The notes below the pieces were generated by a model, which worked only from the letters and a program-made list of their open reading frames with translations, ran no database searches and had not been told where the DNA came from. This document shows, in pieces, positions 1 through 11,502 of a DNA stretch of 64,000 nt. Every line of letters begins with the position of its first letter. The first letter of the stretch is position 1. The stretch is from Podocnemis expansa. Lineage: Eukaryota > Chordata > Testudines > Podocnemididae. The stretch covers positions 34,373,639-34,437,638 of the forward strand of contig ML682005.1 in NCBI GenBank assembly GCA_007922195.1. The letters run 5' to 3'. The position numbers were made by a program, and so were the translations under genes.

Positions 1-2113
1 TATAATCTGACAAGGTCCTGAATGTTGATTAATTGCTTATCTTGGACAAACACAGAGACAATCATATAAATGTGGGTTTTCCTGATTGCTATTTGACCTT
101 TATGTGCATATTCCAATTGGGGATTAAAAAAACAAGAGGGTTTCGGCCCTTCCCTCTCCCCTTGAAAGCCAGAGAGAACTATTTTGCATCTTGAGAGCTT
201 ACATCAAGGCCAGCAGTCTTAATGTTGCTCCTCTGCTACATGTAAATACTGTATCTGAGCAAGCACTCTTCCTCAGCTGCTTTAAATCAAAGCCCACACA
301 TCACGTGTTGTCAAAAATTTACCCCCTTCCTGGAGTTTTGCTTTATCAATAAACATACCAACAACAATGTAATAAATTTCAGTTCAAACCTTTACCCCAG
401 ATTTGGCCCCCCTTTAGGCTTCCTACCTCGGGATTGCTCAAGACCACTCTCTGAATGATTCTGTTCTTGCAAAAAACCACTTCCAGTACCCATTTAACAT
501 TCTTCACCTGCTGCAGGGAGGATGTTCGAGGCAAACCCTTCCAACCTATTACAGTAAATCAACTAGCAAAGTTTGACACATTTTTAACAACATGTATAGG
601 GCATGGAAGTTACTGAAAAGCACAGGTCAAATTTTCCCTTCTCCTCCCAATTAAATTAAGACTGCAGGTGTCCTCCACCTGTCTGACAACTGTACATATT
701 TTATGTGAGAAAGATTCACCTAGACAAACACAGAGACTGCAGCTGGGGATTTAGATTTTTTTTTTCCTCTCCATGATTGATTTGGTCGTTGGCCTGTCTA
801 ATAATTAAATAAGCTGTCAGTATATATTTCAGCCAGTAAAGAAGCAGAATCCTTCAGTAATTTTCCCAGGTGCAAAGTCTCTTAAAAGCATTTTCATATC
901 TGAAGGTGGAAATTGGCAAATAGTTTACTATATCACTGCATTAATATTCTGCATGAATATTAACAATAGAATTTTTATCACACTAAATTGAGATACTTGA
1001 TACCTTCTTATACCAAGCTGCAATCAATAAATGTGTTTCTATAGAAATTTGGTTCAAATTAAATTCAGTTCAAATGAATTGGTAAAAAAATTCAACCTGG
1101 AAAATCAATCAGCAGGGGAATATTGTTTGTGTGTTTGCTTGGAAAAGTCAGAAAAGACAAGAGAACCTGGAATATGTCATCAAGAACTCATTGAATTATA
1201 TACCTGTTTGTAGAGCACCTACAACAATGGAATTCTGTTCCTTGAATTGTGATCCTTAAAATTACTTCAACATAAATAATAAAATTATAACATATGGTGA
1301 CTAATCATTAAAATGTGAGATAAAACATACAGATACAGTAAGAAATGTAATAGCAAGCAAATGAAAATTTAACAAAAAGCTCTGTAGCTCATTAAATCTC
1401 TGTAAGAGAAACATTTGACTGAATGATGCATTTACCTGAGAACTGAGACAAATTGGAGAAGCCCAAAAAGCAATCAGCCTGAGATCTGCAGTCAGGGTAG
1501 CAACACTGGTACTTTGAAGTAGGTCCACAAAACTTTTTCGCTTACCAGTCTTTCCAGTATAACTAACTCCTATTTATTCTAATCACACTGCTAGGCAACG
1601 ACTAGGACAGTCTAAGCATTTTGCAGTGGATGAGAAGAATGATTCCTTGAGAGGCCCCAAGGTGAACTGACTGTCTTTAGATGTAGATATTTTAAAATAT
1701 TGAGACTCCCTCAACCTCTGAAGTAGGAGAAATGTAGCTCATGTAAATACTTAGTCAGCCCAGAATTATTGCAATACAGTTGAGAACTACTCTCTGGCAT
1801 GTCTCAATACAGGAGGCTGGTTAGGTCTGCTCCATCAGACCTACATTGATGGAGGAAATCCCTTTATAAAATAAATATTCCTTAGGTAGGGGAGTGCTTC
1901 GACATATTTACAGCTCCTTTATGCAGTCACAGTGATCATAGTTAAGAACAATCAATTTCACTACATCCAACAATAGGGTATGGTGGCATTTGATGTCTTA
2001 CCTGCAGCAATCCGACTGTGTCAGTTCTACAATTTCACACACTCTTGCTTTCCTGTTAGCCACTGCCAGAAGTTCTTGTAGTGCACACTGCTTGGTTCTT
2101 AGCTGCTGCTAAG
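1..2113. other. AT-rich DNA without recognised gene
   Basis: Open frames here are at most about 75 codons, have no recognisable domains and look like chance frames in AT-rich DNA. I see no complete transposon and no CpG-rich stretch. Confidence 0.6.
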
Positions 2114-2524
2114 TAGAGCTGGGTGGTAAATACATTTGTGGTCCTGAAAATACAAGAGAGTCCAAATTTTCTCCCCATCTCAATATTGGGATAAAAAGTA
2201 GAAATCTTGAAAATATTCACAATCCAAAAAAATGTTTTTTTTTTAATTTTGAGTCAATCAAAACATTTTATTTAGATAATTTTAAATATTTTATTTTTTC
2301 TTTTTTGTAACTTTTTTCAGTCCAGTTAATGTGCTGATATTTTCAAACAATAAGTTAAACTGGAAAAAATATATTTTTTCATTTTGAAAATGACTATTTC
2401 TACATTTTCTTGACTTTTTTTTTTCTTTGAACCCAACCCTGTTTCAGCAAAACTTCTGGTTTCAATGAATCTGTATTTTTCAATTAAAAAAAAAAAATCA
2501 TTGGAAAGCTCCTGACCAGCTCTA
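2114..2524. mobile_element. hAT-like MITE, TAGAGCTGG ends
   Basis: The segment starts TAGAGCTGGG and ends CCAGCTCTA, giving inverted termini of about 9 bp around an A/T-rich interior with many poly-T runs and no coding capacity. The ends resemble those at 21958-22214, which has an 8-bp duplication. Here the flanks match poorly (4 of 8), so superfamily and exact borders are less secure. Confidence 0.45.
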
Positions 2525-2857
2525 CCAATAAACACACTTCCATTTGCTCTGCCACTCTGCTGCCCAAGCCATTATTCCTGCTTCCGTCTTAGACAATTAT
2601 GATGGCTAGAACTTCATTTAACTGCCACTAATGTGATACTGTCCTCAATAATCCCACCCAGGGGAAAAGCTAGAAGTTTGCTCTCCTTGGCTATGTGTTC
2701 TTATAGATGAGAAACAGAGAACTGACTTAAACTTCTCTCCTGGCCAATCCATATACTCTGCTTAAAAGTGAGTAGCTGAAGTTCTGCTAAAATTTAAATG
2801 GATCATTTCTTTGTCCTTCTTATAAGAGCAGCAAGACGCTGCTGCATAATAATTTAA

Positions 2858-2991
2858 TTTCAAAAGGGATAGCTGTGTTAGTCTAGTCCAGTAAAAAACA
2901 ACAAGAAGAAGTGGGATCTTCTCCCACGAAAGCTCATGCAAAAAATAAATCTGTTACTCTTAAAGTGCCACAGAGCTCCTTGTTGTTTTTT
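2858..2991 (+). mobile_element. Fold-back SINE-like repeat with 12-bp TSD
   Basis: The insertion has a head (CAAAAGGGATAGCTGTGTTAGTCTAG, shown here only as a landmark at 2861-2886), an A-rich linker, a short centre (TGGGATCTTCTCCCACGAAAG) and an inverted arm ending CTCCTTGTTG plus a T-run. It is flanked by the identical 12-mer ATAATAATTTAA at 2846-2857 and 2992-3003. The same architecture recurs at 39569-39764 and, on the other strand, near 44505-44728. A 10-12-bp duplication fits LINE-type target-primed integration better than hAT (8 bp) or Harbinger (3 bp). Confidence 0.65.
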
Positions 2992-3003
2992 ATAATAATT
3001 TAA

Positions 3004-6000
3004 GTTATCACATGATTAAAATAGTTTTCAAAGGTTGCATCATTTAGCAAAGGGAAAGGAAATTATAAATTGATTTCTAGTTTGTGACTCTTAAGAAATC
3101 ACTGTGTTAGTGTAAGGCTGTCCCTCTACATGATCCTGGCAGTTATCAAAAACATTCTAAGTGTACCATAATAAGCACACAGGTGGTGTGTTTGAAATGA
3201 ATTTCCCAGCTCAGCTAAAGAAAATGTTTCAGAATATGCTTGAGTAGAAGGATGAAAAATGCTCCAAAAAAGCAGCGGTAAGTCTGAAATGTGAAAGGAA
3301 TGACAAGCTGTTTTAAAATCTGAAGGGAAAAAAATCCCAGTTTGTTCAGTGTATTTCTATTATTCGTGCTAAAGTTTCTGAAAAATAACATACAGTGACT
3401 GTAAACCTTATATGATGTGTAGAACATTGGTATGCAGTCCAATTTCTACTACAGGAAGTGAGAAAGCAAGGGGTCCAGTTATAACCACATTCATCTATCT
3501 ATTTTGGTACATGAATGCAAAGTATTTCCAGTGCATTGTACTGAATTCCTTTGGTTGTATTCAGACTTAGGAAATACATAGTGCCTTGAAGAATGCATGC
3601 TGTCTACCCTAACTCAAAGAAGAAAGCTTCTGTTTCCACTCGCATTTTGCCATTTGCTTCCATGATAGAAGCTAGAGCAAAGATCATTGAGAATAATTTG
3701 TAATCATTAAAAATAGATGCTGATTATAATAGTTAATGGAAAAATAGATTTCATATACTTATACCAAAACCATAAAAGTTTATAGCTGGCCCTATGGGTG
3801 ATCTCATCTTTATTAAATCACACTTAAATCAAGTGTGATAGCACTTCTAACTCAAGTTGGCTGGCTGTCTAGGATTATAGGTTATAAATTATTGAGAGAG
3901 AGAGACATATTATAGATTAACTCAAATTAGCACAATTTATCAGCTACTAGAACACTTCTTTATAGTTTGAGATTTATTTTGCAGTGTATCCACTCTCACT
4001 GAGATAGGTTGCCTTGACAGAGAATTAACACAAGCATAGATAACTTGAATTACTTTTGCAGAGGAAACATAGACTGCAAAGTGGGGGAAGAGGAGTCAGC
4101 CACAGTGTAGCTGATAATTACAGACACTGGAAACAACCACTACTATCTGTGTCAATAACCTCTCCAAAAGGTACAATGTGAGGGCATGACTATGCTCCTC
4201 TCCACATGGGTCAATAAAGCTGACTGACCTTGGTGGGGCGTGGATGCTGCCTTGTCTTCCAAGATGGTGGAGCTGTCTATGCAAGAGCCTCAAAGAAGTC
4301 ACAGCAAAAGAGCCACAAACATTCCTATATTGTTCATTTTGATTTATACAAACTCTAATGAAAGAACACTCCTCCAATTTGTTGGATACCTAGGGTTATT
4401 TAAAACACAAAAACAAGTAGACAAACCAATTAGTTACCCCAGAGTAATTCAAATACACGAGGACAACATAAACCAAAATTAATAAACCAGACAGATGATA
4501 CACAGAATTTCAAATCCAACACTTACAGTGTACAGAAGGCTGATAACCTCAGGCTTTTGTGACCCTGAGGAGGATGTGAGCTTGGATTACAAACATAGAT
4601 CAGCAGCAAATGGGAGTTAGATTCCATGAGAAAGTGGAGTCTCATAGCCCTGCAAGCAGCATCCCATCTTGACTACATCTTCCGGTGTCCCCTTTTCTCA
4701 GGAGTTGATCTCCTTATGTGATAAGATGGCCCTGCCTTGCACTCCCTCCCATGGCAGACTGCTGCTTAACAGATGTGCTTACTTCTGTTCCCCCTCTTCA
4801 CAGCCAACAGTAACTGTGACTCACTAATTCATTACTTTGGGTCAGATTCTTAATAAAATATAGTTCAAGTGATCCATAACAGAAGCCCCCAAACTTAATG
4901 CTTTTCTGACACTATGTGTATATAGGCCTTAAAATCCCAATAGAACTCTTCCCTAGAAGCTCCTCAGACCACACGTGAACTTCCCATTGGTTTGCACAGC
5001 TCTGTCTCCTAGGTCAGTCACTGCTGCCATGCCAACTGGAGTACAACTCCACTCTTTCCATTGGGACACCCCCAGTCTGTCCACCAATGGCTCAACCTTG
5101 CCGGAGACCAGCCATAACTTCCCATATACCATTAGCTTTTTCCAGCTCTCTGATGTGGACATGCAGGTAGGTAAATTCCTCCATAGTCTCCCCTGCCTGT
5201 ATCCCCCTCTAATCTTCACTTGAGCTTTCTGACTTAGTAAGGAAGAGGCAACTGATTCTGCTGTTCTTCTGCCTTCAGTCCTCTTCACTGCTTTGGCCCT
5301 GGATTTCCAGCTTGGGGAGGTCAGTCAAAAAGCCTCTCTGCTGTTCTCCTGCCTTCAGCCTTCCCTCAAGAAACCATACTAGTGAATTCTCCCAGGAAAC
5401 ACTCACCTGCCGATCTTTATCTTCTAGTGCTTAGGTGCTCTCCGTTAAGTCCATTTGAGGTTAGCTGACCAGCCACAGGTATACCAGTCTTTTCCTTCTT
5501 AAAAGACTGCATCTCCCTCTGAGAGGAAACTATTTGTATTTACCTCCTGGTTCCTGAGCCATCAGGGTGCATCTGCTCCACATTGTCATATTTCCCTCTG
5601 CAACCAGAAACATGTGTTGTTTAAAAACAGACACCGGGGCTTTAAGAAAAAAACTAATTATCATTGTTTTGTTAAACTGAAACACTGATGCTGTGTAAAG
5701 TGCTAGGTTGTAAGTTAGGTTTGAACTCCTGTAGAAGGTGATACACAAAGTTGAACTGGTTTAACTAAATAGGTGAAACATTGCACCTTTAGTAAAACCA
5801 GCGCCACTTCTGTGCATAGACAAGCCCTGAGTTCCTACATTTTAACACTATAAAGTAGCCCTTAATGGTAGTTCTCACTGCTGCAGGTTATGACTGTAAA
5901 CTACAATCTATTCCTGTGTGTTATTTTTACCATTCTATAAATTCACTAACAAATATTTCTGTATACTAAATGCAACACATAAATAAAATCAATAGACTTT

Positions 6001-6520
6001 TTCATTATTAATTTAAAATGCTTCTCACAAAAAATATAACCAAGGAAGAAGATTCATAATCCCTAACTTATGAATTATTACCATCATTGTAGAGCACATA
6101 GAAGAACAATATGAATAGGTTGGACTGCCATATCAGGATGAAACCATTAAGAAAACCCAACATATTGATACCCATATTTATATTATAGCAACATAAAATC
6201 TTAGTGACAAGTGAGTTGAGTTAGCCAGTTCAGATGAACTTAACATCAGTGGTAGTTAAGGCTGAACATTAGGTCATAGGACATAATCTGATGTTGTTGC
6301 ACTGGACACTCACAGTGTTGCTTTCATAATAAACCCTAGCACAAAGCAAGCTTTGGTTTCCGCAGCACTGAGTGGCCAGTATACCCCTGCTCAATCAATT
6401 CCAGAATTGCTTTCCCATCAATGCAATAACTCCATCCTTCCAAATGACACGGCTGACTGAAGACAGCAAGTAGAATGCGTATCTCCCATCAGCATAGCCC
6501 CGCAGTGTAGATGAAGGTTT
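3004..6520. other. Non-coding AT-rich stretch
   Basis: Frames on both strands at 4953-5288 and 4096-4482 overlap one another, lack recognisable domains and contain no splice context I trust. I see no repeat of known family in this interval. Confidence 0.5.
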
Positions 6521-6523
6521 ATA

Positions 6524-7225
6524 GGCTATGCCTACACCTAAAATCTTAGTTGGGACATGCTTAGTCCAAACGAAGTAGTTCAAAGTTAGTTTGAACTAAC
6601 TTTTTGGTTCGAACTAACCACGCTTTTAACAAAACATGGGTAGTTCGAAGTAACCGATAGTTTGAACTTAGTTCAAACTAGCAGTACTACATTGTGCTAG
6701 TGTGAACTAAAGTTCAAAATACATTCAAACTAAGCAATTAGTTCAATTTTTTTCCATTCAAACTAGATAAAGACTAGTGTAGACAGGGCTCAAATTAGTT
6801 CAAATTAAGGCTCCTTAATTCAAAGGCTGTGTTCACACAGCCCTCTTATTTCAAAACAACAGAGGTGGTTTCGAAATAAGATTTAGGCTGTTCACACGAC
6901 GCACGGTTGTTTCAAAACAACGGGTCCCATTGTTTCAAAACAACGGCGTTGTTTTGAAACAAATTAAACCCCATGCGGGGACGAAACAACGCCATATGAA
7001 CATGTTGTTTCGAAACAACGGTGACTTGTTTTGAAATAACTGTTCCTGAACCTGCTATTTCGCTTTGAGCTTTTTTCCTTAATTCGAATTAACAAACTGT
7101 TAATTTGAATTAAGTTATTTCGAAATAAGGCGTTATTTCAATACAAGTTGTTTCAAAACAACTGTGTCGAAATAACCCCCGGTGTGTGAACACAGCCAAA
7201 GTAATTTGCTAGTGAAGACATAGCC
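6524..7225. mobile_element. 3-bp-TSD element with TTCGAA/TTTGAA palindromes (outer)
   Basis: The left end reads GGCTATGCCTACACC and the right end ...GAAGACATAGCC, inverted versions of one terminus. The flanking triplet ATA is duplicated at 6521-6523 and 7226-7228. Roughly the first 300 bp are filled with variants of AGTTCGAACTAA, a word centred on the TTCGAA palindrome, many changed to TTTGAA or TTCAAA as expected from CpG decay. It has no coding capacity. A second element (6825-7197) interrupts it. The 3-bp duplication is the size used by PIF/Harbinger, but the triplet is not TWA, so the superfamily is an inference. Confidence 0.75.
6825..7197. mobile_element. Nested 3-bp-TSD element with GTTTCGAAACAAC words
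   Basis: The ends are GGCTGTGTTCACAC and its inverse GTGTGAACACAGCC, flanked by the duplicated triplet AAA (6822-6824 and 7198-7200). The 373-bp interior is largely variants of GTTTCGAAACAAC, a self-complementary core, with several intact TTCGAA hexamers and a TTAATTCGAATTAA palindrome. It sits inside the element at 6524-7225 and is therefore the later insertion. A larger relative lies at 31983-32685. Confidence 0.8.
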
Positions 7226-7386
7226 ATAGGCTACACTATGATGAGCTCTAGATATTTAAAGTTATTGCAAAGAAAGTAAATTGTGGGGTTAAAAACAGAT
7301 CATTATAACATTTTTAAAGAAGACGTGCTTTCTACTTTTGCCTTCAGAAAGTATTTAGTAAAACACCTAAAGAGAATGTTGCCAAG

Positions 7387-7700
7387 TTCCAAAGGGGCAA
7401 CCATGTTAGTCTAGTTCAGTAAAACAAACAGGGAGTCCTGTGACACATAAAGGCTAACAAATTTATTTAGTGCATGAGCTTAGGTTGGAGAAATATCCTA
7501 CTTCATCAGTCTCTTTGAAGATGGGAGAACTTATAGAATAGGTGGAAATAAATGCAGGGAAATGTAAGTCATGGTATCTGGTCACACTGTAACAGCAAAT
7601 CAAAGCTGTAGTTAAGATTCAAACACTGGGGAAGAGCATATAGAGGAAGATGAAGTCAAACTACCTGTTGTAATGAGAAAAAAACTGAAGTCCCTATTAA
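7387..7700 (+). mobile_element. Long form of the GTTAGTC dispersed repeat
   Basis: It begins with the head CCAAAGGGGCAACCATG and the conserved GGAGTCCTGTG...CTAACAAATTTATTTAG block. Unlike the fold-back copies it then runs into a tail (ACTGTAACAGCAAATCAAAGC; CACCTGTTGTAATG-like motif near 7662). The same tail, in the other orientation, occurs at 53103-53480, which defines a longer parent element. No TSD was resolved. Confidence 0.6.
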
Positions 7701-9360
7701 GCCCTGAAGCAATTTATTGCTTAATGGGCACTTTGTTTATTTCCTTTATCATCTCTGAAATGGAGTAGGAATTATTGATAGAAGAAAAAGAAAGTGAATT
7801 TTATAATTAGAATCTCACAGGTAAGCTGCAAAAACTCAGAAAGTGTAAAAACTTCACATTCATTGTAGGAAATTAATCTAAGGCAAACTATAAGACCAAA
7901 GTTAATGGTAGCTTCTTCACTGGCAATGTAAAATATGATGTCTAAATCTAAAACATGATTGCTTATGTTTACAATATCTGTTCTTAATACTTAGATTAAT
8001 ATCAGTCAGAAACTTGCAGAAACTGTTCCAGGTAGGTTCAGTATAACTGAACCACCAACTGGAGATGATTCTTAGCAGCTCTCTCAGATCAACACAAATA
8101 CCATGGCTCTCAGTTTCAGCAAGCATCATGCCAAACAGCATCAGGTAAGATGTTGCTGTGGTCTGGGGTACAAGATGATCCTGGATGCTCTGGACTTACA
8201 GATATATCAAGAAGTCAGTTCACTGACACTCCCCCAAGTCAAATCCAAGGGAAGTCTTTCTGGATCTCCAGATCAATGCTACAGACCAAAAGAAAGGTCA
8301 TCAGCACTTGTCTAGGCCACTTGTCACATCTTAAACAAAGACCTGATTGAAAATACACTGAACAAAGTCTTGGGATGCTGTTTTCCCTATAAACAATATA
8401 CTGCACTCTGTCATGTTCAGACAAAACAGGGAAAGTATGGATATTTCCCCCTCAAATGGAAAAAAAAACAAAAACCAAAGAATCACCAAATTCTGACTCT
8501 GATAATATAATGCATCTTGAACAACTGTCCCATTTTATTTTTAGATTGGTAGTATAAAGGAGATCCATCTAGTCACCACAGAAGCATTAGAATGGCTTTT
8601 CAATCCTAAAATTAATTTATAACCCTAGTCTACTGCTTTTCAAAAATCATGAAAAAGGAAAATACACTTGAAAAATGGTAGATGAGATGTTATTGTTCAG
8701 TGATTTTCAACATAAAACAGGACATAATTAATTATAACAAGAATCACATTTAAAATAATCATAGATATAGTTCCAAGTTTAAATCTACATACAGTATATA
8801 CTATTGGACTTTTTTATTTAATATTAATAATATAAAGAAAGAAAGACAACATATTTAAATTCTCATTTGCAGTGACTGGATAAGCTACCATTGATGTGAT
8901 AGTCAAAATGAAGGAGGAATTATTTCTTCTATCAGAGCCTGAAAAATCCCCTTTATGCCTATTTATGCCCAAGCACAATAATGGCACTTTCCATAAATAC
9001 AGAGATCTAGTGTGAAGAATGCTGCTTTGTATCTGTTTGCTGTGCAAGAAAACCAGAAGCCCAAACATGAAAATAGCGATAGCAGAATTTGATACTTTTA
9101 TATATTTTGAAAGATAATAGCAATGCTTCTTTAAGTGTTTTAAAAAGAAATAATCAATTAAAATTTTACAGTTATGCAACATTATGACTCTTACATATAC
9201 ATTTTCATAATTGCAGGAAATTATGGAGGCAGTCAGGCAAAGAAGACAGTCAGAGAGTCAGACAATTATTTAATGAGAGAAGCTGTTGAGATTCAAAAAG
9301 TTAAAACTTTATAAGCATTAAAAACAAGTTGTCAACATCATAGAAAATAACATAAATATC
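7701..9360. other. AT-rich DNA without recognised gene
   Basis: Open frames at 8103-8424 overlap on opposite strands and look accidental. The 122-codon minus frame at 8814-9182 has no recognisable motif and lies in very AT-rich sequence. A small hairpin (arms CCTATTAAGC / GCTTAATGGG, 7692-7727) follows the repeat to the left. Confidence 0.5.
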
Positions 9361-10542
9361 AGAGAATCATAGGATATTAGTGCTGGAAGGGACCTCATGA
9401 GATCATCTAATACACCCCGCTGCTAAAAGCAGGACTACTCCCACTAAATCATCCCAGCCAGGGTTTTGTCTAATGGGGTCTTAGGTGTTTCCAAAATGGA
9501 GATTCCACCACTTCCCTAGGCAACCCATTCCAGTGCTTCACCACCCTCCCAGTGAAAACATTTTTCCTAATATCCAACCTAGATCTCCCCAGGTGCAGCT
9601 TGAAACCATTGCTCCTTGTTCTGTCCTCTGTCACCACTTAGAGTAGCCTAGCTCCCTCCTCTTTGGAGCATCCCTTTAAATAGCTGAAGGTTGCTATGAA
9701 ATCCTCCCTCAGTCTTCTCTTCTAGAGACTCAATAAGCCTAATTTCTTCAGTCTCTCCTCGTAAGTCACGTGTCCCAAACACCTAATCATTCCTGTTGCC
9801 CTCTGCTGGGCTCTTTGTAATTTATCAACATCCTTTCTATAGTGGGGAACCCAAAACTGGACACAATATTCCAGATGTAGCCTCACCAGTGCTGAATACA
9901 GAGCAAAAATCACATCCCTCAACTTGCTGGTAACACCCCTACTGATGGAGCCCAGTATGCCATTGGCCTTTTTGGTAACAAGGGAACCCTGTTAATTCAT
10001 ATCCAGCTTCTCATCCAACATAACTCCCAGGTTCTTTTCCACAGAGCTACTTTTTGCTGGTCAGTCCCCAGCCTATAGCTATACTTGGTATTTTTCCATC
10101 CTAAGTGCAGGATTTTAGGCTTGTCCTTGTTGAACCCCATGGGATTTCATTTAGCCAAATGCTCCAATTTGTCTAGGTGTCCCTGAATCTATCCCTACCT
10201 TCCAGCGTATCTATCATTTCCCCCAGCTTGATGTCATCTGCACACTTACAGAGTATGCAATCTGTCACATCATCCAGATCATTAATGAATATGTTGAACA
10301 AAATTGGCCCCAGGATCAACCCCTGGGGCACTACACTTGTTACTGTTTGCCATCTAGACACTGAGCCATTGATCCCTACCCTCTGAGCCTGATGTTCTAG
10401 CCAGCTTTCTATTCACCATACAGTCCATTCATCCAAACCATACTTTCTTAACTTTCTGACAAGAATGCTGTTGGAAACCATATGAAAAGCTTTGCTAAAG
10501 TCAGGGTATATCATGTTCATGGCTACTCCTGCATCCACAAAG
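9361..10542 (-). mobile_element. CR1 LINE, 5'-truncated (copy A)
   Basis: Read on the minus strand, the copy ends with the CR1 3' terminus (GGTCCCTTCCAGCACTAATA... and GATTCTCT at 9361). It covers the 3' UTR and the C-terminal reverse transcriptase region. Its 5' truncated end abuts copy B, which runs in the opposite direction from about 10543. Stops and frame changes show it is dead. Confidence 0.9.
9722..10535 (-). pseudogene. CR1 ORF2 fragment (reverse transcriptase C-terminal part)
   Basis: In broken minus-strand frames this encodes the reverse transcriptase palm and thumb of CR1. Near 10355-10270 I read [20 protein letters not shown] followed by CADD, where CR1 enzymes have F/YADD, the metal-binding aspartates of the polymerase site. 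At 9900-9730 the frame has [16 protein letters not shown] and [12 protein letters not shown], the usual CR1 C-terminal tail. The family copies its RNA into DNA at a nicked target. Here there is no N-terminal half, no endonuclease and several stops, so no activity is expected. Confidence 0.85.
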
Positions 10543-11502
10543 CCAGGGTCCTGGGGCCACTTCTGTTCAATATTTTCATTAAGGATCTGGACAATGGGAT
10601 TGATTGCACACTCAGCAAGTTTGTGAATGACACCAAGCTGGGGGGAACAGTAAACACACTGGAGGGCAGGGAGAAGATTCAGGAAGACCTTGACAAATTG
10701 GAGCAGTAGGCCAATAAGAAATCTCATGAGGTTCAACAAGGACAAGTGCAAAGTCCTGCACTTGGGACAGAAAAACCCCATGCACTGCTACAGGCTGGGG
10801 AGCAATCAGCTAACTAGCAGCACCATAGAAAAGGACCTGGGGGTCCTGGTGGATGGGAAGCTGGATATGAGTCAGCAGTGTGCTCCTGCTGTCAAAAAGG
10901 CCAACGGCATACTGGGCTGTATCAGATTAAGCATTGCCAGCAGATCAAGGGATGTGATCATTCCCCTCAGCACTGGTGAGGCCGCATCTGGAATACCGTG
11001 TTCGGTTTTGGGCTCCCCACTACAAAAAGGACATGGACAAATTAGAAAGAGTCCAGCGGAGGGCAACAAAAATGATCAGGGGGCTGGAGCACAAGCCATA
11101 TGAAGAAAGACTGAAGGAAGTAGGCTTATTTAGTCTTCAGACGAGAAGACTGAGGGGGGATTTGATAGCAACCTTCAACTACCTGAAGGGGTGCTCCAAG
11201 GAGGATGGAGCTCGGCTGTTCTCTAGCAACAGAGGACAGAACAAGGAGCAATGGTTTCAAGTTGCAGCTGGGGAGGTCGAGGCTGGATATTAGGAAAAAC
11301 TTTCTTACAAAGAGGGTGGCAAAGCATTGGAAAGGGCTACCTAGGGAGTTGGTGGAATCTCTGTCTTTGGAGATGTTTAAGGCCCCGGGTGGATAAAACT
11401 CTAGCTGGAATAATTTAGTGGGAGTCGTCCTGCTTTTTTTGGCGGGGGTTTGGACTAGATGACCTCATGAGGTCCCTTCCAGCCCTATGATTCTATGATT
11501 CA
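10543..11502 (+). mobile_element. CR1 LINE, 5'-truncated (copy B)
   Basis: It starts abruptly inside the reverse transcriptase region (VLGPLLFNIF) and runs to the CR1 3' end, finishing with the CR1-type short repeat ATTCTATGATTC at 11491-11502. Together with copy A it forms a head-to-head inverted pair with arms of almost 1 kb. Confidence 0.9.
10546..11290 (+). pseudogene. CR1 ORF2 fragment, plus strand
   Basis: Three plus-strand frames together give the end of a CR1 reverse transcriptase: LGPLLFNIFIKDLD, then FVND where the catalytic motif should be FADD, then [17 protein letters not shown] and [20 protein letters not shown], followed by the tail ending near AAGEVEAGY. The change of the first catalytic Asp to Asn and the frame changes show decay. 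It is less diverged than copy A, judging by the longer readable blocks. Confidence 0.85.

Noticed and set aside
6825..7197. CRISPR-like array of regularly spaced palindromes
   Set aside because: Spacing is irregular, there are no unique spacers of constant length, TIRs and a TSD are present, and the genome is eukaryotic.
9361..11502. Single CR1 with 5' inversion from twin priming
   Set aside because: Both arms contain a CR1 3' end and overlapping parts of ORF2, which requires two insertions.
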